A stretch of 49,153 nt of DNA from the NCBI RefSeq assembly GCF_000739635.1, contig NZ_BATQ01000098.1:1-49153 (forward strand), written 5' to 3'. How positions within the stretch are numbered: the first letter of the stretch is position 1; every line of letters begins with the position of its first letter. This DNA comes from Verrucomicrobium sp. BvORR034. Its GTDB lineage: Bacteria; Verrucomicrobiota; Verrucomicrobiia; Verrucomicrobiales; Verrucomicrobiaceae. Shown here one piece after another: positions 37,036 through 46,576 of the stretch. The notes beneath the pieces were generated by a model. That model worked only from the letters and a program-made list of their open reading frames with translations. It had not been told where the DNA came from and did not search any database. A program made the position numbers and the translations under genes.

Positions 37036-40000
37036 ATGCGCTCATCTTTCACAGACATCTTCATCAAACACCCAGTGTTGGCCATCGTGGTCAACCTGGC
37101 TATCGTCCTGGTCGGCTGGAAGTCGATCAGCTCCCTGCCAGTCCAGCAGTATCCCAAGATTGAAAGCTCCTCCATCATCATCACCACGCTCTATTATGGA
37201 GCGAGTGCGGAGACGGCCAGAGGCTTCCTGACGACCCCCATCGAGCGGGTGGTCTCGCAGATTGGGGGCGTGGACTACGTGGACTCTACCAGTCGTGCGG
37301 GCATCAGCACCGTGACCGTGCACCTAAAGTTGAACCACAACATCACTGCGGCACTTGCCGAGGTGACGGCCCGGCTTCAACAAGTGCGGACGGAGTTGCC
37401 ACCCGAGGCAGAACCTCCCGTGGTGGAGGTGCAACGTGCGGACCGGCCTTATGCGACGTTCTACCTGAGCTTCAGTTCCAGCGAACGCTCTGTACCTGCG
37501 GTGACCGACTGGCTGACGCGGACGCTGCAGCCGCAGCTGGCCACCCTTCCCGGGGTGCAGCGTGTCACCATCGAAGGGGGGCGCCAGATCGCCATGCGCA
37601 TCTGGATCGACCCTGATCGTCTGGCGGCGCTGAACCTTTCGCCAGGAGACGTGCACGGTGCTCTGCGCCGCAACAACTACCTGGCCGCCGTAGGTCGCAC
37701 CAAAGGCAACCTGGTGGAGATCAATCTGCTGGCCAATACGGACCTTCGCTCCAAGGATGAGTTCGCCAACCTCATCGTGGCGGATCGTGACGGGGCCATC
37801 GTTCGTCTGAGCGATGTCGCCAATGTGGAACTGGGGGCGGAGGATCCCGACCTGATTGCCAAACACGACAAGAAAGAGGGCGTGTACCTCGGGGTATGGC
37901 CGCTGATTGGCTCCAATGAAATCGATGTGGCAAAGAACTTGGAGGAGGAGATGGCCCGCATCCGGCCTACGCTGCCCAAGGACATTGAAATGAGTCTCGT
38001 CTGGGACGGTACGATGTTCATGCGGTCCGCGCTCAAGGAGATCAGCAAGACCCTGGTGGAGACGGTGCTCATTGTGGGCCTGGCGGTGTTCCTCTTCATG
38101 GGCTCCTTCCGCACGGCCCTGGTGCCGCTCATTGCCATGCCCATCTCGCTCATTGGCGCGGCAGCCATCATGCTGGCCTGTGGTTTCAGCCTCAACCTGC
38201 TGACCATCCTGGCCATCGTGCTGGCAGTGGGTCTGGTGGTGGATGACGCCATCGTTGTGGTGGAGAACGTGGAACGTCACGTGCATGCCGGGAAGTCTCG
38301 AACGCAGGCAGCACTCATCGGTGCACGGGAGCTGGTGGGGCCGATCATTGCCATGACCATTACCCTGGCCGTCGTGTATGCGCCAATTGGTTTCCAGGGC
38401 GGTCTGACGGGTTCGCTGTTCCTCGAGTTCGCCATCACCCTCGCTGCAGCGGTGGTTGTGTCAGGGTTCGTGGCAATTACCTTGTCCCCCATGATGAGCT
38501 CCAAGTTCGTGCATCCGCAGGGCAAGGAAGGCTGGCTGACGCGTCTGGTGAACCGCACCTTCGAGCGCGTGCGCCGTGCCTATGGCGTGATGCTGGACGG
38601 AGCCATGCAGATCCGCTGGGCCATTGTGCTGGTGGGGTTGATGGTGATGTTTGCCGCCTGGCCGTTCTACATGTTCTCAGAGAAAGAGCTCGCTCCGGTG
38701 GAAGACCAGAGCCACATCAGCCTCTTCCTCGATACACCTCCTGATTCAACGATTGAATCTGCCAACCGTGAATCACTCCGGCTGGTGGAGGCCATTGCTG
38801 CTTTCAAAGAGGCAGAGTACATGTGGTCGCTCACGGCCGGCTGGGGTGGTTTCGGCGGCATGGTGGCCAAGGATTGGAAGAGTCGCGGCCGTTCCACGGC
38901 CGAGATGTATGGCGAGGTGTACGGGGCCGTCTCGCAGGTGCCGGGGCTGCGGGTGTTCCCGCGTCTGGATCCGCCGCTGCCGACTCCGGGACAATATGAT
39001 GTCGAGCTCGTCCTTCAAACGCATGCCCCGGTGGAGCAACTGCTGGAGACAGCATCCGCCGTCATCGCGGCCGGCTACCAGAGTGGTAATTTCCTCTATG
39101 TGGACACGGATCTGAAGATCGACCGTCCGGAGGCCCGGGTCATGATTGACCGCGAGAAGCTGGCGGACCTGGGCCTGGATCTGGCCGGGGTAGGGCAGGA
39201 ACTGGGCACCCTGCTGGGCGGGGCGTATGTGAACCGGTTCAACTACTTCGACCGCAGCTATAAGGTCATTCCGCAGATCGGCGACAGTGACCGCGCCACG
39301 GTGGGGCCGCTTCTAGATCTCAAGGTGAAGACGCCTGAAGGGGATCTGGTGCCGGTGTCCACATTCACCAGCATCGAGGCCCATACCGCGCCGCGGACAC
39401 TGAACCGCTTCCAACAACGCAACGCAGTGAAGATCTTTGCCGGGGTGCAACCGGGGGTGACCAAGGAAAAAGCACTCCGCGTACTGGAGGATGCCGCGAA
39501 AGCTGCGGCAGGACCTGGCGTAACCCTGGACTATGCCGGGGAGTCCCGCCAGATCCGCAAGGAGGGTTCTGCTCTGACCGTCACTCTGGGATTCGCCGTG
39601 GTGCTCATCTACCTCGTGCTGGCAGCGCAGTTCCGCAGTTTCCGCGATCCCTTGATCGTGTTGCTGGGTTCAGTGCCACTGGCCATCTCTGGGGCTTTGA
39701 TCTTCACCTTCCTGGGCTTCACCACGATCAACATCTACTCACAGGTTGGGTTGATCACGCTGGTGGGATTGATCGCCAAGAACGGGATTCTGATCGTGCA
39801 GTTCGCCAATGAGCTGCAGCTGCAAGGTCTGGAGAAGATGGCCGCGCTGCGTGAGGCCTCGATGACCCGTCTGCGTCCCGTGCTGATGACCTCCGCCGCC
39901 ACCGTGTTCGGTCACTTCCCGCTGGTCCTGGTGACCGGCCCGGGTGCGGAAGCTCGAAACAGCATCGGCATTGTGCTCGTGACCGGCATGGTCGTGGGCA

Positions 40001-40137
40001 CCTTGTTCACGCTCTTCGTCGTGCCGGTGTTCTACTCGCTCATTGCTGAGCAGCACAAGCCAGAGACAGAGGGTGAAGAAGAAGAAGGGGCAGGGGAGAC
40101 GGCTCCGGCTCTGTTGCCTGCGCCGAGCGTCGCGTAA
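37036..40137 (+). CDS. RND efflux permease (MexI/MdtB-like HAE1 branch)
   Basis: A 1033-residue inner-membrane antiporter, complete. It starts MRSSFTDIFIKHPVLAIVVN, with QQYPKIESSSIIITTLYYGA in the porter domain, the TM4 proton-relay [20 protein letters not shown], and in the C-terminal half GLITLVGLIAKNGILIVQFA. It differs from the pump at 4407-7586 in porter sequence and in operon orientation, so the two are not recent duplicates. No outer-membrane channel gene accompanies it. Confidence 0.96.
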   Translation: MRSSFTDIFIKHPVLAIVVNLAIVLVGWKSISSLPVQQYPKIESSSIIITTLYYGASAETARGFLTTPIERVVSQIGGVDYVDSTSRAGISTVTVHLKLNHNITAALAEVTARLQQVRTELPPEAEPPVVEVQRADRPYATFYLSFSSSERSVPAVTDWLTRTLQPQLATLPGVQRVTIEGGRQIAMRIWIDPDRLAALNLSPGDVHGALRRNNYLAAVGRTKGNLVEINLLANTDLRSKDEFANLIVADRDGAIVRLSDVANVELGAEDPDLIAKHDKKEGVYLGVWPLIGSNEIDVAKNLEEEMARIRPTLPKDIEMSLVWDGTMFMRSALKEISKTLVETVLIVGLAVFLFMGSFRTALVPLIAMPISLIGAAAIMLACGFSLNLLTILAIVLAVGLVVDDAIVVVENVERHVHAGKSRTQAALIGARELVGPIIAMTITLAVVYAPIGFQGGLTGSLFLEFAITLAAAVVVSGFVAITLSPMMSSKFVHPQGKEGWLTRLVNRTFERVRRAYGVMLDGAMQIRWAIVLVGLMVMFAAWPFYMFSEKELAPVEDQSHISLFLDTPPDSTIESANRESLRLVEAIAAFKEAEYMWSLTAGWGGFGGMVAKDWKSRGRSTAEMYGEVYGAVSQVPGLRVFPRLDPPLPTPGQYDVELVLQTHAPVEQLLETASAVIAAGYQSGNFLYVDTDLKIDRPEARVMIDREKLADLGLDLAGVGQELGTLLGGAYVNRFNYFDRSYKVIPQIGDSDRATVGPLLDLKVKTPEGDLVPVSTFTSIEAHTAPRTLNRFQQRNAVKIFAGVQPGVTKEKALRVLEDAAKAAAGPGVTLDYAGESRQIRKEGSALTVTLGFAVVLIYLVLAAQFRSFRDPLIVLLGSVPLAISGALIFTFLGFTTINIYSQVGLITLVGLIAKNGILIVQFANELQLQGLEKMAALREASMTRLRPVLMTSAATVFGHFPLVLVTGPGAEARNSIGIVLVTGMVVGTLFTLFVVPVFYSLIAEQHKPETEGEEEEGAGETAPALLPAPSVA

Positions 40138-40160
40138 GGTAGTAGGGAGTGAGATTAAGC

Positions 40161-40196
40161 AAGCCGAGCGTCGTGATGCGATGCCCGGCTTTTTTG
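40161..40196 (+). terminator. Terminator of the second RND operon
   Basis: A hairpin of AAGCCG/CGGCTT extended by GCGTCG/CGATGC with one mismatch (40161-40190), followed by TTTTTTG. Confidence 0.88.
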
Positions 40197-40538
40197 TTTG
40201 GCGTGGGCGCTTGAGGGGCGTCCAATGTTGGGTTCTGACAGACTCCTTTCCCTTGGAGGAACGGATTCAGCAGGGGAGCCGCCTGCGCTCCCCAAGGGTC
40301 ATCGATGCGCGGGCCTTGCGGGGGTAACTTCGGATGTCGCTCGTCAACAGACCGCCGAAACTCCTTCGGAGTAAACTCACTGCTCTTGCCAACCCAACGT
40401 TGGGGGTGGCGGTGCTTCTGGGGCGTTCACTGAACCGGAGAAGGCTCCCAGGGATCTTGATCGTGCGTCTCTGTGGCGATTGAGCCAATGGGGACCATCG
40501 GACCACGCCCAAAGCGTCGTCCTAGGTCATTGCAATGG
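40197..40538. other. Intergenic region with a flanking inverted repeat
   Basis: No gene is supported. An inverted repeat of 12 matches in 13 positions, CCAATGTTGGGTT (about 40221-40233) against AACCCAACGTTGG (about 40393-40405), brackets about 160 bp; inside is ACTCCTTCGGAGT. This may be a degenerate small palindromic element. It lies between two convergent transcription units. Confidence 0.4.
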
Positions 40539-43500
40539 TCACGCTTTCTTCCTCCGACGTCGCAACACAAGAGCCGACAGCCCCAGCGCCAGCAACGCGG
40601 TAGAAGTGGGCTCAGGGGCGATGGTCACCACAAGGCTGCCGCCTGTAGCGCCGTCCACCAGGTTCGAGATTTCATAGTACCAGTCTGGGTTGTACGCAGT
40701 CAGATCGGGCAAGATCAGATTGGAACCGTTGGTAAAGCCGTTCAACGTCAGCAAACCGCTCCAATCAATCAGTGACCAGGTGGAGCCGACAGTCGGGTTG
40801 TAACCACCGTCAAAGCTGAGCTCAATCTTGCTGTTGCTGCTGAAGGTCAGGGAGCCGGTGACCTGGATCTTGTCCGCCACCCCGGTGGAGTCCACATTGA
40901 GGACAGCCACCGTGGAAGATGAGGTGGGAGCAAAGGTCAGGCCTTGGGCGAAGTTCAACGTGCCGGCAGACGTTCCGCCATTGTCCCCTGGGCGAATCGT
41001 GCCGAGGATCACCGTTGCTGCGCCGCGGATGGTGCCGGTGCCAGCGAGCACGCTGCCTGCGCCGTTGACGGTGACGGCACCAGTGCCCGTGGTGCCAATG
41101 CCTGACTTGCCCACCTGCAGCGTGCCTCCGCTCACGGTGGTTGCGCCGGTGTAGCTGTTTTGATAGGCGCTGCTGCTGCCGGTGGAACTGAGGGTGAGAA
41201 TCCCAGCACCGGCCTTAACGAGAGCGATGTTGCCTTCAATCATGCCCAGATAGTCTGTGTTGGACGCTTGATTCACCGTCAGGGTGCTTTGCGTGGTAGA
41301 GCTGTTGAAGATGCGCGCCTTGTCCGACGCGGTCGCTATAGAGGTCACACCAGTGCTCTGCAAAGTCCCAATCGTCTGGTCAAAGCCATTCATGTCAAGC
41401 CCGGCGTAGTCGGTGGTGTTGCTGTTCGCCTGGTGCACATCCAGAACCGTGGTGGTGGTGAGCGTATTGGTGGCCCCAAGCTTGAGGGTGCCGCGGATCA
41501 GTTCTGTGGTCCCATTGTAGGTGTTGGCTCCGGACAGCATCGTGTAAGAGGTGAGCCGATGGGCAAAGTCGGCATCCCCGCTGATCTGCAGTCTGTAGGT
41601 GCTTGCCCCGTCATCAATCACCCCGCTGATGATCAGAATGCCGTTGTCCTGGGTGCCCACGCGGGCGTGATCAGTGAGCAGGATGTTCCCGGTCCAAGTG
41701 CCTGTGGCACCCGCTTCGACCTGAAGGGAGCCGCGGTTGGATTGTGCCCCGCCAGCCACCTGTGAGGTGCCGCCGATGCTGAGGGATTCTCCCGTTACCG
41801 TCACACCGTTTTGCAGGCGCAGGATCCCGGAGTTCACTCCGGACGCGGCGACCACCGTGCCTGCGGTGTTTGAACCCAGAGCCGTATTGGAACCCACCAC
41901 AAGGAGGGCATTGGCCGAGACGGTGGTGATGCCGGTGTAGGTGTTGTTTCCTGTCAACGTCAGAGCCCCGGTGCCGGACTTGGTGAGAGGCCCGCTGCCA
42001 GCGATGACTCCGGAGTAAGTGGTGTTGAAGGCTTGCGTATCGAGGGTGCCGCCCGCAGCTCCCAGAGTCACACCTCGTGCTGCATTCAGCGTGAAGGCCG
42101 CGCCCCAGCGCAAAGTGCCGCCATTGAGCGTGATGTTGTCTGCCTGGGTGCTGCCCGGCAGCAGGCCCAAGCTGCCGTCCGCCGCGGCGGTGAGGATGCC
42201 TCCCTGGATGTACGTCTTGCCGCTGTAGGTGTTGCTGGTGCCATTCAGGATCAAAGTTCCGGTCCCGGTCTTGATCAGGCTGACCGCTCCGGTGCCGTTG
42301 TCGATGATAAGAGAATTGATCGTGATGGAGCTGCCGGAGGCGGCATTGAAGTTGGAGATGATCAACTCGCCAGCGGCGTTCGTAGCCCCGCCTGCAGTCA
42401 ATCGGCCATCCCCGGCAGTGGTGCCAATGACCAGCGAGCTGGCACCACTGGCCAGCAGAATGCCGCCCGATGCTCCAAACCGGAGGATGTCGGTGGTGCC
42501 TGGAGCAATCGTGGCCGTGCCGCCCGTGGCGCTCTGTGCAAGCGTGTTGATGTCAAAGACGCCGCTGACTCCGCCGGTGAGGGTGATATTGCCACTGGCA
42601 CCGCCGTCCACGATCTTCACATTGCTCCCTGCCAGGCTGCTGATGACGCCGCCTAAACGGTCAACAAGGGCATCCGGAGTGTAGGCCACGATGTTTCCCG
42701 AGGCATTCACCGTCGCGTAGTCCGTGCCATTGACGGTGGCCCATCCGCCCAGGATGCGGTTGGTGTTGGTACTGGTGGTGAGGACGCCGTTGGTAGCGTC
42801 CTGGGTGCCTGCGGGCAGGGCGAAGTTGACGGTGGCCGTGGCACTACGGGTGATGCTGCCCAGGGTGAGTAGCAGCGGATTGGCCGTGGCGTTGGCAGTC
42901 AGGGTGATCGTGGACGATCCTTCAGTAAGCGACAGTCCATTGAAGGTCTGAGTGTTCGCAGTGGAGGCTTTTCCCGTCAGTGTCAGGCTCGCGGCGTTTA
43001 GCGTCAGGGCGCTCGTTGCAGCGATGATGTTGCTGACCGGGGCCGTGCTGGCGGAGAAGTTCAACGTCAATCCGCCTCCTTGAACCACGGTGGGGCCGGT
43101 ATAGGTGTTGGCTGCGGCGAGCGTCATGGTGCCAGTGCCCACCTTGGTCAGCCCACCGGTGCCGGAGATGATCCCCGCGTAGATGGTCGAGGTGTTGTTT
43201 CCTCCTGTCGCGAGGGTGGCACTTCCCAGCGTGACGTTCCCGCCCAATGCTCCGCCGCCGGAGAGAGAGGCGATGGTCTGGTTGAACCCGGCGAGATTGA
43301 GGATGGCTCCTGCAACGTTCGTGAGCGTCACGGCAGAACTGGCGGAGAAGGCATTTACGGCCCCTGCGGAGAGGGTGCCGGCCGTCACACTGGTGGTGCC
43401 GGAGTAAGTATTGGCGCCACTGAAGGTGACGGTGCCACTCCCGGATTTGGTGAAGCCATAGCCCAGGCCTCCATCGCTGATGGTGTTGGTGAAGATGACA

Positions 43501-44642
43501 GCGCCCGCGCTGGAGTTCGTGATCGTCCGTGTGCCGGTGAGCAGGACGGTCCCGGCAAACGTCAGCGCATTGCTGCCGCCTCCGGAGGCAAAGATGGTGT
43601 TGGCATTGAAGACGATGGCATTGTGCAAAGTGATGCTGCCTCCGCTGGTGGGGCGCATTTGCCCTCCGTTGAAGGTGATCGTGCCGGTGCCGAACGGTCC
43701 GCTCGTGATGACCCCGCCTGTGAGGACGGAGCTGACCGTAGGCACCACCACCACGCCACCGGAGATGACGGTGCCGCCGCTGTAGGTGCTGGAGTTGTTG
43801 CTGAAGGCAAGGGTGCCGCTGCCATTGATTGTGAGCGTCCCGACCTCGCCCGCCACGTTGGTGATGGCACCGTTGACGAAATTCGTCGCTGCGGTGTTGT
43901 TCAGGATGGTGCCGCCGTTGTTGCCAATGGCGATGCCCCGGTTCGCGCTCAGCTGGATCTGTATTCCCGAAGCAAAGGAGATCCCGCCCCCGTTCAGAGT
44001 GATGTTGCCTACGCCCGCGGCGGCTGATGTCGGCACCTTGCCCAACTGACCGCCCGCTGCGCTGCCTTCTGTCGTAAATTCGACCAGTCCACCCGTCACC
44101 GTGAGGCTGGTAAACGTGTTGGTGCCGGACAAGGTGAGCTTGCCCGCGCCCGCCTTCGTGATGCTGGAGCCGGAAATCACCGAGGAAATAACGGCATCGA
44201 CGTTGGTTGTGATCGTCGGGTTGGAGCCGCTCATGGCAATGCTGCCGCCAGCGAGGGTGTAGGTGCCAGATGCGGTGGCATTGAAAACGATGCCGTTGGC
44301 GATGACGGTCCCAACCGCGACAGATCCGGCCACGCCACTGGTGCCGCCTCCAAAGATGGCGATGCTGGTGTCGGTGTTGGGCCAGACGAGATTGCCATTG
44401 CCATCGAACCACACGGCATTGCCTGCCGTTGTGTTCCAGCCTGCGCTGGATCCATCGGTGATGCCATTGGCGGTATCACCGTCGTCATCGTAGGTGTAGC
44501 TCGCGCCGGGAACGAGGGCCGTGGAGGTTAGCCAACTGATGCCGATCCAGGCGAGAATCTGGAAGCGCCAAGGCCGTTTGCGAAAGGCATGGCGAGGGCA
44601 GTGATGCGACTTGGGAACGGTCAGGGGCTCGTGGTGCGACAT
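40539..44642 (-). CDS. Autotransporter-associated beta-strand repeat protein with PEP-CTERM signal
   Basis: A 1367-residue secreted protein. The N-terminus has a basic stretch (FRKRPWRFQILAWIGISWLT) and a signal ending near VPGASYTY. The body is made of repeated beta-helix units of the form LTKSGTGALTLTGNNTYTG, with at least six clear copies (for example FTKSGSGTVTFSGANTYSG, LTKVGTGTMTLAAANTYTG). The C-terminus is a PEP-CTERM tail: PEP, a TM helix (LLALGLSALVL) and RRRRKKA, for exosortase-dependent surface sorting. ATG 44642 was preferred over a GTG at 44693. There is no autotransporter barrel. Likely a surface or matrix protein. Confidence 0.9.
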   Translation of the reverse strand: MSHHEPLTVPKSHHCPRHAFRKRPWRFQILAWIGISWLTSTALVPGASYTYDDDGDTANGITDGSSAGWNTTAGNAVWFDGNGNLVWPNTDTSIAIFGGGTSGVAGSVAVGTVIANGIVFNATASGTYTLAGGSIAMSGSNPTITTNVDAVISSVISGSSITKAGAGKLTLSGTNTFTSLTVTGGLVEFTTEGSAAGGQLGKVPTSAAAGVGNITLNGGGISFASGIQIQLSANRGIAIGNNGGTILNNTAATNFVNGAITNVAGEVGTLTINGSGTLAFSNNSSTYSGGTVISGGVVVVPTVSSVLTGGVITSGPFGTGTITFNGGQMRPTSGGSITLHNAIVFNANTIFASGGGSNALTFAGTVLLTGTRTITNSSAGAVIFTNTISDGGLGYGFTKSGSGTVTFSGANTYSGTTSVTAGTLSAGAVNAFSASSAVTLTNVAGAILNLAGFNQTIASLSGGGALGGNVTLGSATLATGGNNTSTIYAGIISGTGGLTKVGTGTMTLAAANTYTGPTVVQGGGLTLNFSASTAPVSNIIAATSALTLNAASLTLTGKASTANTQTFNGLSLTEGSSTITLTANATANPLLLTLGSITRSATATVNFALPAGTQDATNGVLTTSTNTNRILGGWATVNGTDYATVNASGNIVAYTPDALVDRLGGVISSLAGSNVKIVDGGASGNITLTGGVSGVFDINTLAQSATGGTATIAPGTTDILRFGASGGILLASGASSLVIGTTAGDGRLTAGGATNAAGELIISNFNAASGSSITINSLIIDNGTGAVSLIKTGTGTLILNGTSNTYSGKTYIQGGILTAAADGSLGLLPGSTQADNITLNGGTLRWGAAFTLNAARGVTLGAAGGTLDTQAFNTTYSGVIAGSGPLTKSGTGALTLTGNNTYTGITTVSANALLVVGSNTALGSNTAGTVVAASGVNSGILRLQNGVTVTGESLSIGGTSQVAGGAQSNRGSLQVEAGATGTWTGNILLTDHARVGTQDNGILIISGVIDDGASTYRLQISGDADFAHRLTSYTMLSGANTYNGTTELIRGTLKLGATNTLTTTTVLDVHQANSNTTDYAGLDMNGFDQTIGTLQSTGVTSIATASDKARIFNSSTTQSTLTVNQASNTDYLGMIEGNIALVKAGAGILTLSSTGSSSAYQNSYTGATTVSGGTLQVGKSGIGTTGTGAVTVNGAGSVLAGTGTIRGAATVILGTIRPGDNGGTSAGTLNFAQGLTFAPTSSSTVAVLNVDSTGVADKIQVTGSLTFSSNSKIELSFDGGYNPTVGSTWSLIDWSGLLTLNGFTNGSNLILPDLTAYNPDWYYEISNLVDGATGGSLVVTIAPEPTSTALLALGLSALVLRRRRKKA

Positions 44643-44842
44643 GGGAACAAGGAGGCTTTGAAAGCATTTGTCCCCAGCCCAGTGTTGCAGCACATGAAAT
44701 TTGTCAGAAAGTATTCATCGTGAACTAGGTATAAAGTATTAAGCATGGTGCGGAGAATGCACAATGCGAATACGAGCACGGCCCGGACCGTGAATAAGCT
44801 GGAGCCTCATATCCGGGGCGTAAGACCTTTACGCGAGTACGC

Positions 44843-45232
44843 TTAGGCCGGAAGCAAGGTCGCCAGGTACCAGTGATTGCCTGCGGGATCCATGACGCCG
44901 CCACTTCTCTCGCCATAGGGCATGTCTGTGGGTTCGTAGAGAGAGGTGCCGCCCGCTGCAATGGCCTTCTGGTAGGCGGCATCGGTGTCTTGCACGTAGA
45001 GGTGGAGCCCCGCCGTCATCGGCTTCCATTGAGGGTTGCCGTCGGCAAGTTCGATGTTGGAGTCGCCGATCAGGAACCCTGCGTGTCGCACCTTCCCGGC
45101 ATCGTCATGGACCAGGATCTTCTCCTTGGCGTCGAATGCCTCGATGAGGAACTGGATAAGACGGGCGGCGTCAGGTGCGATCAGATAGGGCGTGATGGCC
45201 GAAAAACCTTCGGGGCGGTAGGGTGTGCTCAT
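44843..45232 (-). CDS. VOC-superfamily protein (PhnB/glyoxalase-like)
   Basis: A 129-residue protein with the paired beta-alpha-beta pattern: AITPYLIAPDAARLIQFLIE, FDAKEKILVHDDAGKVRHAG, then GLHLYVQDTDAAYQKAIAAG and the terminal MDPAGNHWYLATLLP. It lies 44 bp after an AraC regulator on the same strand, so the pair is probably one operon. Resembles small VOC proteins often called PhnB or 3-demethylubiquinone methyltransferase-like; the substrate is unknown. Confidence 0.85.
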   Translation of the reverse strand: MSTPYRPEGFSAITPYLIAPDAARLIQFLIEAFDAKEKILVHDDAGKVRHAGFLIGDSNIELADGNPQWKPMTAGLHLYVQDTDAAYQKAIAAGGTSLYEPTDMPYGERSGGVMDPAGNHWYLATLLPA

Positions 45233-45276
45233 GCCCTGATCGTAAGCGGAGGCGACCCTCGCGTATTGGAAAAAAT

Positions 45277-46116
45277 TTACCCCTGGGCGCTGTCTGTGAG
45301 CCCCACGTGATTGGGGTGTTTCGTACGGAGCGCTCGATACTGGGTGGGGGAGAGACCGCTGAATTGCTGAAAGTCCCGGATGAGATGGGACTGGTCATAG
45401 TAGCCGGCATCGAAGGCGAGCTCACACCAGTCCACCTGGCGACGGGCATGCACCTGCTGGAGCGTGCGTTGAAAGCGCTGGATGCGACTGTAGAGTTTGG
45501 GCGTGATGCCCACCTGACGGGTGAAGAGCTCAATAAATCGCCGTTGACTGAGGCCGCTGTCATCTGCCAGCTCCCGCACGCTGGTGGCCGTGGGGCAATG
45601 ATGAAACTCCTGCAGTGCCATTTGTACGGAGGCGTGCATGTCTCGTTGCCTGCCTCGTGCGATCACTTTGATCAGGGCGCGCTCCAGTGCGTGCACGCGG
45701 CTCCAGGCATCGGGCAAACCCGCCAGTTGCTCCCACAGAAACAGGACCTCGTTGCCCCACACATCGGCAGCGCTGAGATGGGTGTCACTGATCTCAGCGA
45801 CACCAAACCCTGGCAGCACATGGGCACCACCGGGCTTGAAGGCCACTCCCATGATCAGTGTCTGCTGACTCGCATCGATCACCGAGAAGGAGCCCTGCAC
45901 GCCGGAGAAGAGGGGGCCCCGATAGTGCTCGATCTGCCGGACATCTACGGGATCATGAACGCGCAGGGCTTCATCGTTCAAGTTGATGATCAGATCCACC
46001 CGTCCCGTGGGCATAAGCTTCTCCAGTGAGAAAGGCAGGGGGGCGCACTCGTAGTGCCAGATCATCTCCACCCACTGGGACAGGGGCGGGTGCGGAGCGT
46101 GGCAGACGAGTTTCAT
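45277..46116 (-). CDS. AraC-family transcriptional regulator
   Basis: A 279-residue protein with an N-terminal ligand/oligomerisation domain (PPLSQWVEMIWHYECAPLPF, typical of the AraC-like DUF6597 group) and a C-terminal double HTH (SVRELADDSGLSQRRFIELF, QVGITPKLYSRIQRFQRTLQ, LAFDAGYYDQSHLIRDFQQF). Encoded upstream of a VOC gene in the same direction. ATG 46116 gives MKLVCHAPHPPL; the longer frame to 46167 is not family-like. Confidence 0.92.
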   Translation of the reverse strand: MKLVCHAPHPPLSQWVEMIWHYECAPLPFSLEKLMPTGRVDLIINLNDEALRVHDPVDVRQIEHYRGPLFSGVQGSFSVIDASQQTLIMGVAFKPGGAHVLPGFGVAEISDTHLSAADVWGNEVLFLWEQLAGLPDAWSRVHALERALIKVIARGRQRDMHASVQMALQEFHHCPTATSVRELADDSGLSQRRFIELFTRQVGITPKLYSRIQRFQRTLQQVHARRQVDWCELAFDAGYYDQSHLIRDFQQFSGLSPTQYRALRTKHPNHVGLTDSAQG

Positions 46117-46184
46117 GACGCGGCCGGGACGATGGCACAAGGGACGGCCAGCCCAAGGACAATGCAAGGGAAGAGCTTTGTGAA

Positions 46185-46448
46185 TTGCCTCCCGACCACC
46201 CGGTCAGGCAGGTGCGTATTGCCTGTGTGAACGCCACCTCTCAGCCCGATGGATCAGATGAGGGATGGCCCTCGTTTGAGCCGGTCAAGTGGGTGGGCTT
46301 GGTCGTGCCGCCCCGTGGATCGTCGGCCCGCCAGGAACTGTTGCAAGAGGGGCTGGAGATTGTGCCCAAAAGCTTTGGGGAACTCCACATCCGCTGCCGC
46401 CGGGAGCTTCAGCGCGGCCGGGTGGTGCCTCGTGGCACCAGCGAGTAG
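46185..46448 (+). CDS. Possible small protein, weakly supported
   Basis: An 87-residue frame from TTG 46185 with ordered composition near VKWVGLVVPPRGSSARQELL and FGELHIRCRRELQRG. No family recognised, no good start codon. It lies in the 460-bp gap between the AraC gene and the cytochrome-domain gene. The opposite strand also has an open frame. It may be spurious. Confidence 0.2.
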   Translation: MPPDHPVRQVRIACVNATSQPDGSDEGWPSFEPVKWVGLVVPPRGSSARQELLQEGLEIVPKSFGELHIRCRRELQRGRVVPRGTSE

Positions 46449-46576
46449 GTTACGCTCAGGGGATTGCAACGATTCGCCCGCACGGTGAGTCAAATAGGAC
46501 ATGCGAAGGTGCAGGACAGAGTGCGGGAAGACGCGACGTTTCTGATTCCTGTCACGCACAGTCTGCTTCCGTGCCC

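Noticed and set aside
42922-44412. A 496-residue His/Arg/Gln-rich minus-strand ORF
   Set aside because: It is in a different frame of the beta-repeat PEP-CTERM gene; its repetitiveness mirrors the DNA repeats.
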